Positions 53,018 to 61,197 of a stretch of DNA of 64,000 bases are shown here, in pieces. The stretch spans positions 5,642,001-5,706,000 of the forward strand of contig NZ_JACHDS010000001.1 of the NCBI RefSeq assembly GCF_014201195.1. The letters run 5' to 3'. Made by a program: the position numbers and the translations under genes. The DNA is from Nocardiopsis mwathae. GTDB lineage: Bacteria > Actinomycetota > Actinomycetes > Streptosporangiales > Streptosporangiaceae. The notes beneath the pieces were generated by a model. It was not told where the DNA came from. It saw only the letters and a list, made by a program, of their open reading frames with translations, and searched no databases. Numbering within the stretch: position 1 is the first letter of the stretch; every line of letters starts with the position of its first letter.

Positions 53018-53073
53018 GTGGGAGCGGGTTGGACAGAGCTTGCCCCCACCATCTCGACACCCCCAGTCCCTCA
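53018..53073 (+). promoter_or_regulatory. Repeated 5'-leader element, copy 3
   Basis: A 13-position stem (GTGGGAGCGGGTT, 53018-53030, with AGCTTGCCCCCAC, 53037-53049; one mismatch, three wobbles) closes the same GGACAG hexaloop although the stem sequence has diverged. Box CCAGTCCCTCA at 53063-53073, 23 nt before the next GTG. Confidence 0.62.
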
Positions 53074-53096
53074 CCCATGTCGAAAAGGAGACCTTC

Positions 53097-53741
53097 GTGC
53101 GCATCCGACTGACCGACCGACAGCGCATCGAACTCGCCCACGCTGCCACCACTCCCGGCGGTCTCTTCCGTCACGACGTCCCGACCAACACCATCGTCGC
53201 TCTGATCGGTCTCGGCTTCGCCATGCCCAAGGCATTCGGCCAGCCGCACCGCATCACCCGGGCCGGACGCGCGGCCAACGCCGGTGACGAAACCGGCGCA
53301 CTGACCTGGCAGCGGCTCACCTCAGTGCAGCGCTCCGTGCTGTGCGCCTTGTTCGACGGCCGTAACGCTGACCGGGCCGGTTCCGTCCTCTCGGTCAACG
53401 CGGCGACGTTCAAGCGGCTCGCTGCCGCTGGCTTCATCGAAAACCAGGGGCGCAACGACGGAGCGCACTCCCGCCTCACCGGGAAGGGGCGCGACGCCGT
53501 CTTGCGTATCCGAGGCGAGCGCCCCGCCTTCACCGAGCAGGAGATCACGGAAGTGCGTGCCGATGAGCTGTGTGTCGGTGACTCTTTCATTGCCCACGGG
53601 CGGCGCTGGATCGTCGCAAGCCCGCCGACGAGCAGCGGGTACCGCATCGACGACAAGACGGTGCCTGCCCGAGCTGAGAACGACCCCAAGGGGAGGGTGC
53701 GTGAGCTGACCCTGCCCGCTGGCCAAGTACTTCAACGCTGA
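53097..53741 (+). CDS. Hypothetical protein with winged-helix-like regions (214 aa), third leader-element gene
   Basis: 214 residues, basic. LTSVQRSVLCALFDGRNADR, FKRLAAAGFIENQGRNDGAH and SRLTGKGRDAV read like a winged helix; an earlier segment (IELAHAATTPGGLFRHDVPT) may be a second copy. The C-terminal quarter is beta-rich (DSFIAHGRRWIVASPPTSSG). DNA binding is plausible, not shown. GTG 53097 follows AAAGGAG. Confidence 0.65.
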   Translation: MRIRLTDRQRIELAHAATTPGGLFRHDVPTNTIVALIGLGFAMPKAFGQPHRITRAGRAANAGDETGALTWQRLTSVQRSVLCALFDGRNADRAGSVLSVNAATFKRLAAAGFIENQGRNDGAHSRLTGKGRDAVLRIRGERPAFTEQEITEVRADELCVGDSFIAHGRRWIVASPPTSSGYRIDDKTVPARAENDPKGRVRELTLPAGQVLQR

Positions 53742-53750
53742 CCACGATGA

Positions 53751-53803
53751 CGGGGCCGATCGGACAGGACCGGCCCCGCACAACACCTCACTCCAGTCCC
53801 TCA
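53751..53803 (+). promoter_or_regulatory. Repeated 5'-leader element, copy 4
   Basis: Stem CGGGGCCGATC / GACCGGCCCCG (53751-53761 with 53768-53778, one mismatch), hexaloop GGACAG, box CCAGTCCCTCA at 53793-53803, 22 nt to the GTG of the next gene. Confidence 0.65.
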
Positions 53804-53825
53804 CAAGAACCGAAAAGGAGAGGCT

Positions 53826-54035
53826 GTGCCCAGAGTAACCACCGACGTCTCACCATCGGTAGGTGCGGCCGTGGACCCGGCCACCCACCAGGTCATGGTG
53901 TGGACGAGCGCTCCCGGACAGCTCGCCCACCTCATCCCCCTACCTCCGGACCTTGCCCGCTACTGGGCATCGCAGATGCTCAGCGCAGCGGACGCCGCCG
54001 AAGCGTTCGCAAGCGATCACGACAGCGGCGGGTAA
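53826..54035 (+). CDS. Small hypothetical protein (69 aa), fourth leader-element gene
   Basis: 69 residues: beta strands (VMVWTSAPGQLAHLIPLPPD) then a helix (RYWASQMLSAADAAEAFASD). Unrecognised. GTG 53826 follows AAAAGGAGAGG, and the leader element sits at the standard distance. Last gene of the block, followed by a terminator. Confidence 0.62.
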   Translation: MPRVTTDVSPSVGAAVDPATHQVMVWTSAPGQLAHLIPLPPDLARYWASQMLSAADAAEAFASDHDSGG

Positions 54036-54068
54036 CACCACGGCTCAGCAGACCTGTGAGCAGACGAA

Positions 54069-54097
54069 GGGCCGACGGGGCAAAGCCCGGTCGGCCC
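54069..54097. terminator. Hairpin terminator between convergent genes
   Basis: GGGCCGACGGGGC-AAA-GCCCGGTCGGCCC, a 13-bp stem with one mismatch, between the accessory block and the minus-strand conjugation operon. Confidence 0.75.
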
Positions 54098-54119
54098 TCG
54101 GGCCGGTCGTGTGCCTAGC

Positions 54120-54156
54120 GACCAAGCAAGACAACAAGCAACCACGGCCGCATTCA
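54120..54156. repeat. Imperfect direct repeat, right copy
   Basis: GACCAAGCAAG, AAGCAACCA and CATTCA in the same order as 49277-49312. With the left copy it frames the accessory gene block. Confidence 0.55.
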
Positions 54157-54187
54157 GGCTATCGTGCGCCAGGCCCTGTGTCGCGGG

Positions 54188-55255
54188 CTATCCGGGCCGG
54201 ACCGCGGCCATGAAGCGGGGGCTGTAGGTGCTGGACTGGATGGGCTCGGTGCGGACGGTTTGGCCGCTGCTGGGGGCGTTGACCATCTGGCCGTCGCCGA
54301 TGTACATGGTGACGTGGCTCGGGGCCGGGCCGGGGGCGCCGAGGTCGGTGGTGTCGTAGAAGAGCAGGTCTCCGGGTTGGAGCTCGTCCAGGCTGACGCG
54401 CTGGCCGATCCGGTACTGATCCGTGGTGACCCGGGGGATGGTGACTCCGGCGGCCTGCCACGCCTTCATAGTGAGTCCGGAGCAGTCGAAGCCGCCGGGG
54501 CCCTCGCCACCCCATACATAGGGTTTGCCGACCTGCTTCAACGCCCATTCGACGGCGGCGCGGCCCTGTTCGCTGCCCGCACCTCCATCGACGATGGGCG
54601 GTATCGCGTCGAAGGCGTCGATCTCGGCGCGGACGTCGGCGACGTAGTTCCGGCTGCGGTTGTAGCGGTACAGCGCGGCGTCGAGCTGGGCGCGGTCGGT
54701 GAAGTCGACCGCTGCGCCGCCTGCGCTGAGGCAGAGTTCTCGGGCGCTCGCCAGGGCGCTGTCGTAGACGTTGTGGGGGTCGGCCACGCCGTCGCCGTTG
54801 CCGTCGGCACCGTAGATCGGCCACCCGGAGGGGAGGTGCTGGTTCGGGCCGACGGCGCGGTCGTATTCGGTGTCGCCGTCCCAGCGCCCGTTGTCGGTGT
54901 CGTAGTGCGGGGTGAGGTTGCCGCCGACTCCGGAGCCGTCGAGTCGGGGGCCGATGACCGGCGGCGTGACGTCGCCGTTGGGCGAGATCTCGCGGCCGGC
55001 CAGCAGGTTTGACTCGATCTTGCCGATGCCGGCCAGGATCTGCCAGCGCATCCCGGTGCATTGCGGCTCCATGCCTTCGAGCGCCTGTGCGGCGCGGACA
55101 TAGGCGTCCAGCAGGATGTCGGGGATTCCCTCGACCCGGGCGGGCGCGGCGTTCGCGGCGCCATGGTCGAGGACGGCGGTGAATCCGGAGAACACCAGCC
55201 CGACGAGCATCAGGACCGCGGTGACGGCGATGAGGAGGCAGCCGGGGCTAGCCAC
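54188..55255 (-). CDS. Conjugation-associated peptidoglycan hydrolase (lytic-transglycosylase-like + NlpC/P60)
   Basis: 355 residues. An N-terminal membrane/signal segment (LLIAVTAVLMLVGLVFSGFT) is followed by a goose-lysozyme/SLT-type domain with ILAGIGKIESNLLAG carrying the catalytic Glu. The C-terminal NlpC/P60 domain has YVWGGEGPGGFDCSGLTMKA (Cys about 257) and PSHVTMYIGDGQMVNAP (His). It would open the wall locally for the transfer channel. GTG start overlaps the upstream stop by 8 bp; last gene of the conjugation operon. Confidence 0.9.
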   Translation of the reverse strand: MASPGCLLIAVTAVLMLVGLVFSGFTAVLDHGAANAAPARVEGIPDILLDAYVRAAQALEGMEPQCTGMRWQILAGIGKIESNLLAGREISPNGDVTPPVIGPRLDGSGVGGNLTPHYDTDNGRWDGDTEYDRAVGPNQHLPSGWPIYGADGNGDGVADPHNVYDSALASARELCLSAGGAAVDFTDRAQLDAALYRYNRSRNYVADVRAEIDAFDAIPPIVDGGAGSEQGRAAVEWALKQVGKPYVWGGEGPGGFDCSGLTMKAWQAAGVTIPRVTTDQYRIGQRVSLDELQPGDLLFYDTTDLGAPGPAPSHVTMYIGDGQMVNAPSSGQTVRTEPIQSSTYSPRFMAAVRPG

Positions 55256-56120
55256 CGTCGATGTCCTCCCAGCCGGGGATGGAGGGCTGCACCAGCCCCC
55301 TGGTGCGGAGGTCGACGAGTCGGCGGGGCGCGGAGGCGTTCAGGAGAGTCCACACCCGTTCGGCAGGGTGGGCGCCATGGACGGCGGTGGCGGTCGCTAC
55401 CGGCGCGTTCGGGACACGGTGGCGCAGGTGCTCCTCGCGCTTGGCCGACGGCAGGTAGAACAGCACGACGCCGCGGTTGCCGGTGATCCTGTTCAGCTCA
55501 TGGTAGGCGTCGAGCTTGCCCGCCAGGCGGCGCAGCGGTTCGGTGCCGGTGTCGTATTCGAGGAAGAAGTCGATCGACCGGTTTCCCGCGGTCCAGCGAC
55601 CGGCGGCGTCGGGGCGGATGATGTCGCCGAACTGGCGCTCGCACTCGCGGGCGGTGCGCCACACCAGGTGGGTGTCGTGGGTCCGGGTGTGGGCCTGCAG
55701 GTCGACGAAGAACTCGTTGACGCCGAGAGTGTGGGACAGCGAGGAGCGGTAGGCGATGGTCAGGACGCGGTCGCGTCGGTACCCGAGCTCGCGCGCGGTC
55801 TGGCCGTGTTCGGCGGCGAGGATCTCAGCGCCGGGCGTGTCGAGGATGTAGTGCCAGGGTGCGGTGCCCACCGGTGTCCAGGGGCGGAAGCGGTCCAGGG
55901 CGCGAAGCCGGTAGAGGATCGGGAGGCGCTTCTTGGCGGTGTGGTAGGACCCGAACTCCAGCCGGGCGATCTGGTCGGTAGTGAAGACACGGTGTTCCCA
56001 GACCAGGGACATGATGCGCAGGTCGCGCGGGGTCAGGCGGGCGATGAGCTGGCGGATGGCCTCGGGGGTGGTACGGGGACGGACGACGTCGCGGTGGTCG
56101 GGGCGGGTGGGCATGCGCAT
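55248..56120 (-). CDS. Replication-relaxation family protein
   Basis: 290 residues. The winged-helix start LTPRDLRIMSLVWEHRVFTT DQIARLEF and the later FVDLQAHTRTHDTHLVW and SIDFFLEYDTGTEPLRRLAG match the replication-relaxation family of actinomycete mobile elements, whose members resemble nuclease-like relaxosome or replication factors. ATG ends at 56120, 15 bp after the coupling-protein gene. Precise role in this element unknown. Confidence 0.82.
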   Translation of the reverse strand: MRMPTRPDHRDVVRPRTTPEAIRQLIARLTPRDLRIMSLVWEHRVFTTDQIARLEFGSYHTAKKRLPILYRLRALDRFRPWTPVGTAPWHYILDTPGAEILAAEHGQTARELGYRRDRVLTIAYRSSLSHTLGVNEFFVDLQAHTRTHDTHLVWRTARECERQFGDIIRPDAAGRWTAGNRSIDFFLEYDTGTEPLRRLAGKLDAYHELNRITGNRGVVLFYLPSAKREEHLRHRVPNAPVATATAVHGAHPAERVWTLLNASAPRRLVDLRTRGLVQPSIPGWEDIDGG

Positions 56121-56135
56121 GGTGTCGGCTCCCTT

Positions 56136-58463
56136 CTAGGCGGAGGACGGGGTGTGTTGGCGGGCCGCCTTGCGTACGGCTGTTGCGCGGCCTTTGACCG
56201 GCGGTGGCAGCGGGCGGGTGCGGAGGGTGAAGGACGGGCTGAGGGCGCCGTTGGAGACGAGGCGGGCGGCCGCCTGGTAGGCGGCCAGATGGGAGAGGTC
56301 GTGTTCGGCGAGGTTCGGGCGGACGTGGCGCGCAAGGTCGCGCGCGTCCTGCGGGCTCACGTCGAAGAACACCTTGGAGCGGGCGTTGGCCGCGACGGCG
56401 TTCTGGAGGTCGCGGGGTAGCTGGGCGAGGTCTTGGTGGGCCAGCACCAGCCCGGCCCGGTAGGCACGTGCTTCGGCGAGCATGTCGTCGATGCCATAGG
56501 GCAGTGTCAAGAAGTTCTGGCACTCGTCCAGGTAGATACCGACGTCCTGGCGCTCGGCCGCGGTCTGCCGTGCGCGGGAGAGCACCGCGTTCCACACCTG
56601 GGCGAGCAGCAGCGAGCCGAGCAGGGACGAGGTGTCTTCACCGAGCACGCCTTTGGGGAGGCGGGCGATGATGACCGAGCCGCTGTCGAGCAGGGCACGC
56701 AGGTTGAGCCCGCGGTCGGTGGTGGCGAGCAGGTCACGGGCGAATCCGCGCAGCAGGACGCTGCGGAGCTTGTTGGCCAGCGGTGCGGTGGCGTGCGCCC
56801 GCGCCGGTTCGGACAGTTCGTCGTACCAGGCCCAGAATCCGCGCAGGACGGGGTCGTCGACGTGGGCGATGGCGCGGCGGCGGAACGCGGTGTTCTCCAG
56901 CAGGCGGGGGATATTGGCCAGGCCGGCGTGCGGTGTCCCGGCCAGCGTGAGGCAGGCCGAGCGCAGGATGTCCTCGGTACGCGGCCCCCAGGAGTCGGCG
57001 AAGATCCTGCGAAAGATCCCGGTCACCATGTCCGCGGCGCGGTCCCGCTCGCCCCGGCCGCCGGAGAGCACGTTGAGCGCAGGTGGGGGCGCGTTGTCGT
57101 CGGGGTCGATCAGCACGACCCGCTCAGCGGCCTCCTCGGGCAGGCGTGACAGCAGCAGGTTGGACTCGCCCTTGGGCTCGATGAACACCAGGCCCCGGTG
57201 CTTCTTGATGTCGTCGAGGATCATGTTGAGCAGGAACGTCGTCTTTCCGGTCCCGGTGCCGCCGATGACGTGCATGTGGTGGCGGGCATCGGCGACGCGC
57301 AGGCCGATCGGGCGCGCCTTGGCGGCGTCCGCGACCCCGAGCAGGCGGGTGTCGTCAGTGTCCGAGGCGATTCCGGGCGGCGGCGCCGTGGGGCGGGCCG
57401 GAGCCCGTTCCAGGCCGGGCACGGTCTCATCGACCGGCAGGTGCGCCACCGCGGCCAGTTCCTTGGCGGAGAGCAGGTCGCCATGGCCGAGCCAACGTGC
57501 ATGGGCCAGCCGGTCGGCGATCAGCGGCACCCACTGTCGCCTGTAGTGGTTGAAGTGCGTGAAGACGGCGAATGATGCGGCGACCGCGTGGGCGCGGCCT
57601 CGGCGCCGCTCCCGCCCCTTGGCGCCCTCACCAGGGTGGGTGACGACGTAGCGGACGCAGGTCTCCAGCCGGGGCGCGGTCGATTTGGTCAGGATGGCGC
57701 GGACTTCACCGCTGACCTCGGGTCGCAGGGCCATCAGGGAGGCGCTTCGTTGGTTGCCGCCGGGGGTGAGGGTGTCGAACACACTGGAGTTCGCGCTGTG
57801 CACCTGGCGGAGCTGGGCGGCGGCACGGTTGGCGTGGCGCAGCCGCCGCCCGGTCACCGGGCGGGCCGCGACTTGGACGAGCACCTGCTCTCCTGCAGAG
57901 GGAGATCCGGCTGCGCCGATCAGTGAGCGGATCGGGTCGTCGTCGTGCCCGGTGGCGATCGGGTAGTGGTCGGGGCGGGCCAGGCGCAGGTGCCCGCCGT
58001 GGGCTCGTGTCGACGTGTCGCGTGGAGGGACGGGGCGGGACGTGGCGGAGGCGCCGGGCCAGGCGGCCTCGATGGCGCGCTCGACTAGCCCGGGAGGGGT
58101 GGGTCCAGGCACCCACATCCGGACGCGGACTCCGTGGGTGTCCATGACGTACTCCCAGACCACATGCGGTTGGCCGAAGAGGAGCCGCTTCCAGGCGGGC
58201 CGCAGGAGGCCGAGCATCCCTGTCCACAGCGCCTCGGCGCCGGAGAGCTCGCTGTCGGGCGGCGGCAGGATCTCCACCAGCCGCGCCTGCCGGGCCCAGA
58301 AAAGGTGCCGCACCACTCTCGCGACAGCCCGGACCGTCAGGAGGATGGCGACACAGCTGGCCGCGACCCAGAGGAGCGCCCAGCCGTGCACTGCTATGAG
58401 CGCGAAGACGAAGTGGGCGAGCGCGGTAGGAAGGTTGCCGAGGTCGGTCAGGTCGAAGTTCAC
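56136..58463 (-). CDS. Type IV secretion coupling ATPase (TraD/TraG-like, HerA fold)
   Basis: 775 residues. N-terminal membrane segment(s) (ALAHFVFALIAVHGWALLWV), then an ATPase with Walker A GGTGTGKTTFLLNMIL (about 400), FIEPKGESNLLLSRLP, and Walker B-like VGIYLDECQNFLTLPYGIDD, plus the Gln-containing LVLAHQDLAQL motif typical of T4CPs. It should pump DNA into the channel. GTG start overlaps the VirB4 stop by 4 bp. Confidence 0.9.
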   Translation of the reverse strand: MNFDLTDLGNLPTALAHFVFALIAVHGWALLWVAASCVAILLTVRAVARVVRHLFWARQARLVEILPPPDSELSGAEALWTGMLGLLRPAWKRLLFGQPHVVWEYVMDTHGVRVRMWVPGPTPPGLVERAIEAAWPGASATSRPVPPRDTSTRAHGGHLRLARPDHYPIATGHDDDPIRSLIGAAGSPSAGEQVLVQVAARPVTGRRLRHANRAAAQLRQVHSANSSVFDTLTPGGNQRSASLMALRPEVSGEVRAILTKSTAPRLETCVRYVVTHPGEGAKGRERRRGRAHAVAASFAVFTHFNHYRRQWVPLIADRLAHARWLGHGDLLSAKELAAVAHLPVDETVPGLERAPARPTAPPPGIASDTDDTRLLGVADAAKARPIGLRVADARHHMHVIGGTGTGKTTFLLNMILDDIKKHRGLVFIEPKGESNLLLSRLPEEAAERVVLIDPDDNAPPPALNVLSGGRGERDRAADMVTGIFRRIFADSWGPRTEDILRSACLTLAGTPHAGLANIPRLLENTAFRRRAIAHVDDPVLRGFWAWYDELSEPARAHATAPLANKLRSVLLRGFARDLLATTDRGLNLRALLDSGSVIIARLPKGVLGEDTSSLLGSLLLAQVWNAVLSRARQTAAERQDVGIYLDECQNFLTLPYGIDDMLAEARAYRAGLVLAHQDLAQLPRDLQNAVAANARSKVFFDVSPQDARDLARHVRPNLAEHDLSHLAAYQAAARLVSNGALSPSFTLRTRPLPPPVKGRATAVRKAARQHTPSSA

Positions 58464-60268
58464 AGCGGGTCGTCCTCCTCGTCGAGCCCGTCGAGGTCCA
58501 GGGGTGGGTCTGCGGACTCGTCACGGCGAGCGGTGGTGGTGAGTTCGGCCGGGTTCGTCGTGACGAGCTGGTGCTCGTAGTCGCTGGCCACCACGTGAAA
58601 GGCGACCCGCCGTTCGCCGCTGCACAGCAGCGCGTCGCCAGGGCTCGCGGTGAGCAGGTGCTGCTGCTCGCCGTCGGACAACCCGAAGGCTGCGGTGATC
58701 CGGTCGATCGCCTGCGGAGCCTGGCGCATGAGGACCTGCGTCGCGCTGTTCGCGACGACGGCCTTGCCGAGATCGGAGCCGAGCACGTCGGCGGCGTCCT
58801 GCGTGGCCACGGTCAGCCCAACCCACCGCTTGCGGGCGGCCTTGGCCAGCCGGAACAGGAACTTGGCGCCTTCGGGCTCGGCCATGAGCAGCCAGCCCTC
58901 ATCGACCAGGACCATGCGCGGGTGATCGGGGGTGGTCTCGGCGACGGTGCGCCAGATCGAGTCCAGCGCCAGCAGGGTGCCGACGGCTTTCAGTTCGTCG
59001 GGAAGGTCGCGCAGCGACCATGAGACGAGGTGGCCGCCAGGATGGTGGCTGGTCGGGGCCGCGAACAGCTCGCGGTAGGAGCCGGTGACGAACGGCGCGA
59101 GCTGCACCGCGAGATCCTGGGCGTGCTCGTCGGCCTCGCCCTGCAGGGTGGCCACCAGGTCGCTGAGCAGTGGCGACGGCCGATTCCAGGTGCGTTCATC
59201 GGCGGTGATTCCCGCACTGCGGTAGGTGGCGATGAGTGCGCGGTCGAGGGCGGCGCGCTGGCGTGGGTCGGGCGCCCCGTCGAGCATCACCGCCAGCAGG
59301 GTGTGGAGGAAGAGGGCGCGTCGGCTCAGCGCGTCACGCTTGGCGTTCCTGTCGAGGGAGAGATCGAGGGGGTTGAGGTGGACGCCGGGTGCGCCGAGCC
59401 GGATCACGGTGCCGCCGACGGCCTCGGTGAGGCGGGAGTACTCGTCCTCGGGGTCGATGACCGCGGCGCTCACCCCCGCGTACATGTTGCGCAGGAGGTC
59501 GAGCTTGCAGAAGTAGCTCTTGCCTGCTCCGGAACGGGCGAGGATGACGGCGTTGTAGGTGTCCAGTGCCCAGCGGTCCCAGACCACCACACCGGAGGAG
59601 TCGGCGTTGAGGCCGTAGAGGACCGCGGTGGGGGAGGTCTCCACAGCCAGGTCGGGGCTGGCGAAGGGGTAGGACGCGCTCAGTGCGGCGGTGTCCATGC
59701 TGCGGCGCTGCTCCACCAAGTCGACCCCGAGCGGAAGGCATGACGTCCATCCGTGGAGCTGGCGGTAGGTCGCGGGCCGCGCGTCCAGCAGCATCGAGGA
59801 GGCGAGGCTCTGGACATGGCCGACCTCGTCCTCCAAGGCCTCCTCATCGACGGCGTGGACCGTGACATACAGGCCGACCCGGAACAGTTTCCCCTCCCCG
59901 CGGGCGAGGGAGGCGGCCATCTCGCGGGCGTCCTCGGCGGCGACCTCGGCTTCGAAGTCCTCCAGCTTCCCCTTCTCAGCTCCCGTGCGAGAGGAGGCCT
60001 CCAGCCGTGCCATCTGGCGGCGCAGCTTGTCAGCGGCGACGTTCGGCGGGACGGGTTGGACATGCAGAGACACGTCCAACCGGCCGGGATAGGTCAGCAG
60101 CGGTTCCAGCCACCCGTACCCCACCTCGGCCGGGTAGCCGGTGATCACGAACGAAGTGGCGACACCGTCACCGACGCGCATGCGACGCGGCGCGATGTCG
60201 ACCTCGGCAGCCACTGCATCCGTGGCGGCCGAGGTCGGCTCGGCCCTGGTCGCGAAAAGCCGAGACAC
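58460..60268 (-). CDS. VirB4-family conjugation ATPase
   Basis: 602 residues. Walker A ARSGAGKSYFCKLDLLRNMY (about 242) is followed by AAVIDPEDEYSRL, and Walker B by RMVLVDEGWLLMAEPEG, with GLTVATQDAADVLGSDLGKA, all VirB4/TraC hallmarks. Central energiser of the type IV channel. GTG start overlaps the PrgI gene stop. Length is shorter than the 800-residue classic VirB4, as usual in Gram-positive elements. Confidence 0.92.
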   Translation of the reverse strand: MSRLFATRAEPTSAATDAVAAEVDIAPRRMRVGDGVATSFVITGYPAEVGYGWLEPLLTYPGRLDVSLHVQPVPPNVAADKLRRQMARLEASSRTGAEKGKLEDFEAEVAAEDAREMAASLARGEGKLFRVGLYVTVHAVDEEALEDEVGHVQSLASSMLLDARPATYRQLHGWTSCLPLGVDLVEQRRSMDTAALSASYPFASPDLAVETSPTAVLYGLNADSSGVVVWDRWALDTYNAVILARSGAGKSYFCKLDLLRNMYAGVSAAVIDPEDEYSRLTEAVGGTVIRLGAPGVHLNPLDLSLDRNAKRDALSRRALFLHTLLAVMLDGAPDPRQRAALDRALIATYRSAGITADERTWNRPSPLLSDLVATLQGEADEHAQDLAVQLAPFVTGSYRELFAAPTSHHPGGHLVSWSLRDLPDELKAVGTLLALDSIWRTVAETTPDHPRMVLVDEGWLLMAEPEGAKFLFRLAKAARKRWVGLTVATQDAADVLGSDLGKAVVANSATQVLMRQAPQAIDRITAAFGLSDGEQQHLLTASPGDALLCSGERRVAFHVVASDYEHQLVTTNPAELTTTARRDESADPPLDLDGLDEEDDPL

Positions 60269-61197
60269 TACCCCTCCCGAAGCGGTTCAGGGCCGGTGAT
60301 GACGGCATCGGGCGCAGCCAGCCCCTCAGGTGGCGCGGCAGTGCCGCTCGTCGGGTTGGTCGCAGAGGCGAGTGCGGCAGCGACCTGAGGAGCACTCAGC
60401 ACGCTGGCGCTGCTGCCGGCGGCAGCCAGCGCGCGGATGGCATCGTCGGCGCGCCGCTTCACGGTTGCCGCTGCGTGCCGTCCTTGACCGCTGGGCTCGC
60501 GCAGCACCAGCAGCACGTGCCGGTAGAGGAGATCGTGTGTCTCGGCCAGAGCCGCGAGGTAGTCCGCATGGTCCTTGGCGGCGGTCTCCAGTGCCGGGTG
60601 CGGCAACGCGGGTGCCGCACGGTCGAGGGCGGCAATCAGCGGATCCAATCGCACCGATTCGGCGCGCACCAGGATCTGCGCGGGAGCGGCCAGCGAGTTG
60701 AGGTAGCCGGCGAACCCGGAGACGAGCGCGGCCTGCTCCTCAGGCGTCCGTAGCCCGAAGTTCACCGTCGAACAGGACAGGACGACGGCGGCGCCGTGCT
60801 CACCGAGGTCGATCACACCATCGTCGCCGATGGCCGACAGCGGCAGCTCCAGGGGAGCGGGAAGCGGTTCGGTCTCAGCGCCGATCCAAGAGGGGATCTG
60901 CGGTGCGGTAGGGGTTCCGGTGGCACGGCGCTTCGGGAAGCGGTGAAACCGGAGAGCGGCCATGAGGAGCTGGTCGAGCCCGAGTCCGTCGCGCCGCACC
61001 AGGGCGGCGGCGATGGCCGCTCCCATGATGGGGACGGCGATCGCCACCAGTGCAGGCAGCGGCATGACGTCCTTCAGCCCGGTCAGCAGGACCCAGGTGG
61101 CGATTCCCGGGACGCCGATGATCAGGAGCTGACGAGCGGTGAGATCCGCGAGGATCTTGTCCTCGCGCTCGACGTCAGCGGGCATCCGCACGCGCAT
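60268..61197 (-). CDS. PrgI-family conjugation protein (VirB3-like N-terminus)
   Basis: 309 residues. The N-terminal 70 residues have MPADVEREDKILADLTARQL and two hydrophobic helices (LLIIGVPGIATWVLLTGL, LVAIAVPIMGAAIAAALV), the PrgI/VirB3 pattern that always partners VirB4. A long cytosolic region resembles the VirB4 N-terminal domain (VNFGLRTPEEQAALVSGFAG). Starts one base after the VirB6-like stop. Confidence 0.85.
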   Translation of the reverse strand: MRVRMPADVEREDKILADLTARQLLIIGVPGIATWVLLTGLKDVMPLPALVAIAVPIMGAAIAAALVRRDGLGLDQLLMAALRFHRFPKRRATGTPTAPQIPSWIGAETEPLPAPLELPLSAIGDDGVIDLGEHGAAVVLSCSTVNFGLRTPEEQAALVSGFAGYLNSLAAPAQILVRAESVRLDPLIAALDRAAPALPHPALETAAKDHADYLAALAETHDLLYRHVLLVLREPSGQGRHAAATVKRRADDAIRALAAAGSSASVLSAPQVAAALASATNPTSGTAAPPEGLAAPDAVITGPEPLREG

